The notes beneath the pieces are model-generated. The model was not told the origin of the DNA. It saw only the letters and a program-made list of their open reading frames with translations, and ran no database searches. The position numbers and the translations under genes were made by a program. DNA of 64,000 bases from Streptomyces sp. man185 (lineage in GTDB: Bacteria > Actinomycetota > Actinomycetes > Streptomycetales > Streptomycetaceae), in the NCBI GenBank assembly GCA_002551355.1, contig NTHE01000003.1, forward strand, positions 1 through 64,000, written 5' to 3'. This document shows, in pieces, positions 62,921 to 64,000 of this stretch. Within the stretch, counting starts at the first letter, position 1; every line of letters begins with the position of its first letter.

Positions 62921-62942
62921 GCGCCCGTGTTGCCTGGTCCCG

Positions 62943-64000
62943 TCACGCCGGGGTCAGGCGCACCGTCAGGATCTGGAACGGCCGCAGGTCGAGGATCAGG
63001 CCGTCCTCGTCGGTCACCGCCGGGTGCAGCGGCCGTTCCAGCAGATCCGTGATCCGGGCGTCCGCCACCGGGAAGGACGCCGCCAGCCGGCTCCGCGCCC
63101 GGCCGCCCGCCGACTCGTAGAGCCGTACGATCACATCCCCGCTCCGGTCCTCGGCGAGCTTCACCGACTCGACCGTCACCGCCGGATGCCCCGTTGACAC
63201 CAGCGCGGGCACCACCGGGGCGACCGCCGCCCGCAGCGGGAGGTTCAGCGCCAGGCCCTCCCGTACGGCGTCCGTCACCTCCGCGCCCGGGGCGAGCGCG
63301 TAGCGGAAGCGGTGCACGCCCAGGTCGGTGTGCGGGTCCGGGCTGTGCGGAGCGCGCAGCAGCGTCAGCCGGACCGTGGTGCCGAGACCGTCCGGGTGCG
63401 GGGTGCGGGTCACATCGTGGCCGTACGTCGAGTCGTTGAGCAGCGCGATGCCGTACGCCGGCTCGGCGACCCGCAGCCAGCGGTGCGCGCAGATCTCGAA
63501 ACGGGCCGCGTCCCAGGATGTGTTGTCGTGGGTCGCACGGTGGACGTGGCCGAACTGGATCTCGGCGGTCGATCGTTCGGCGTGGACGTCGAGCGGAAAG
63601 GCCGCCTTGAGGACCTTCTCCGACTCCTGCCAGTCCACCTCGGTGTCGACGTCGAGCTGCCGGGCCCCGGCCGCGAGCCGCAGCTCCTGAACGACGGTCG
63701 ACCGCCCGAAGGAACGGACCACCCGCACGGCCGCCCGCAGCGGCCCGTCCTCCACGAGCGACACGGAGTCGGTGGCGGTGAGATCGGCGCGGGTGCGCCG
63801 GTAGTGCCGGTCGATGTCCCAGGCGTCCCAGTGATTGGGGTGGTCCGGGTGCAGCTGGAGGAGGTTGGCGCGGGCGCCCGGGATGAGCACCTCCCGGCCG
63901 GCGATCAGATCGTCGACCGACGAGACCAGCCCGTCCCCGTCCACCACTACCCGCAACAGCCCGTTCTCCAGGACGATGTCGCCGCCTCCCCCCGACGCCT
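62943..64000 (-). CDS. Alpha-mannosidase (GH38), C-terminal part; 5' end outside window
   Basis: The frame is open to the window edge. About 350 residues match the C-terminal beta-sandwich region of GH38 mannosidases: ILENGLLRVVVDGDG-like start (IVLENGLLRVVVDGDGLVSS), then YRRTRADLTATDSVSLVEDG, VDWQESEKVLKAAFPLDVHA, TSWDAARFEICAHRWLRVAE and LRPFQILTVRL at the end. The catalytic barrel lies upstream of the window on the minus strand. It removes alpha-linked mannose; 23 bp separate its stop from that of poxB. Confidence 0.9.
   Translation of the reverse strand, partial: ASGGGGDIVLENGLLRVVVDGDGLVSSVDDLIAGREVLIPGARANLLQLHPDHPNHWDAWDIDRHYRRTRADLTATDSVSLVEDGPLRAAVRVVRSFGRSTVVQELRLAAGARQLDVDTEVDWQESEKVLKAAFPLDVHAERSTAEIQFGHVHRATHDNTSWDAARFEICAHRWLRVAEPAYGIALLNDSTYGHDVTRTPHPDGLGTTVRLTLLRAPHSPDPHTDLGVHRFRYALAPGAEVTDAVREGLALNLPLRAAVAPVVPALVSTGHPAVTVESVKLAEDRSGDVIVRLYESAGGRARSRLAASFPVADARITDLLERPLHPAVTDEDGLILDLRPFQILTVRLTPA

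Overview
The window is high-GC actinobacterial DNA, and several features point to Streptomyces: rodlin and chaplin genes of the aerial-hypha surface layer, GTG/TTG starts, short spacings and start/stop overlaps inside operons, likely leaderless mRNAs, and SAV2148-type and PP2C-type proteins typical of the genus. No rRNA, tRNA, CRISPR array, insertion sequence or prophage was recognised. It reads as core chromosome with a few decayed genes.

Layout. 1-6.2 kb: end of a Gly/Pro-tailed protein, a degenerate P450-like gene, then treY and glgX on the minus strand (glycogen/trehalose). 6.5-10.2 kb: SAV2148-type HEPN protein, a DEDD exonuclease, an unrecognised conserved protein and an APH-fold kinase. 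10.3-13.6 kb: a MalFG-type sugar importer operon, then a macrolide-type glycosyltransferase with a probable leaderless promoter containing a perfect palindrome. 15.4-20.2 kb: secreted subtilase, DUF1697 and NTF2-like proteins, secreted SlpD-type peptidase, MerR regulator. 20.2-24.9 kb: an iron-box-like site, a heterodimeric ABC exporter whose two ATPase domains are degenerate in complementary ways, a remnant that looks like a siderophore-binding protein, and a DsbA-fold protein reading through into the opposite gene.

24.5-34.0 kb (minus strand): sulfur assimilation, sir - small Zn-ribbon-like protein - cysH - cysC - cysD - cysN - sulfonate-type importer - sirohydrochlorin chelatase, headed by a Cys-containing leader peptide of the RRHVDL type. 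These genes would activate sulfate, reduce APS and sulfite, import organosulfonates and make siroheme. 34.2-41.3 kb: GNAT, GAF regulator, DoxX-like, AidB-like acyl-CoA dehydrogenase, YihY membrane protein, AraC regulator and VOC protein. 41.3-47.0 kb: a CoA-ester degradation island (3-hydroxyacyl-CoA dehydrogenase, CoA-transferase A/B, thiolase) around a divergent LysR gene, with one 14-bp motif in front of both arms. 47.0-48.3 kb: a frameshifted FAD monooxygenase.

48.4-52.5 kb: surface-layer island with a cell-wall-anchored single-domain chaplin carrying about 15 PPVDE repeats, a short chaplin, three rodlins and two small proteins. Five promoter-like elements resemble each other and the sigma-BldN consensus. 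52.6-64 kb: conserved protein, rsgA with a long leader carrying a 7-bp repeat and a small ORF, an Ada-AlkA fusion that appears to lack its glycosylase aspartate, DUF456, a LuxR-type regulator next to a truncated S8 peptidase, a proline-rich PP2C-like protein, poxB, and the C-terminal part of an alpha-mannosidase running off the window.
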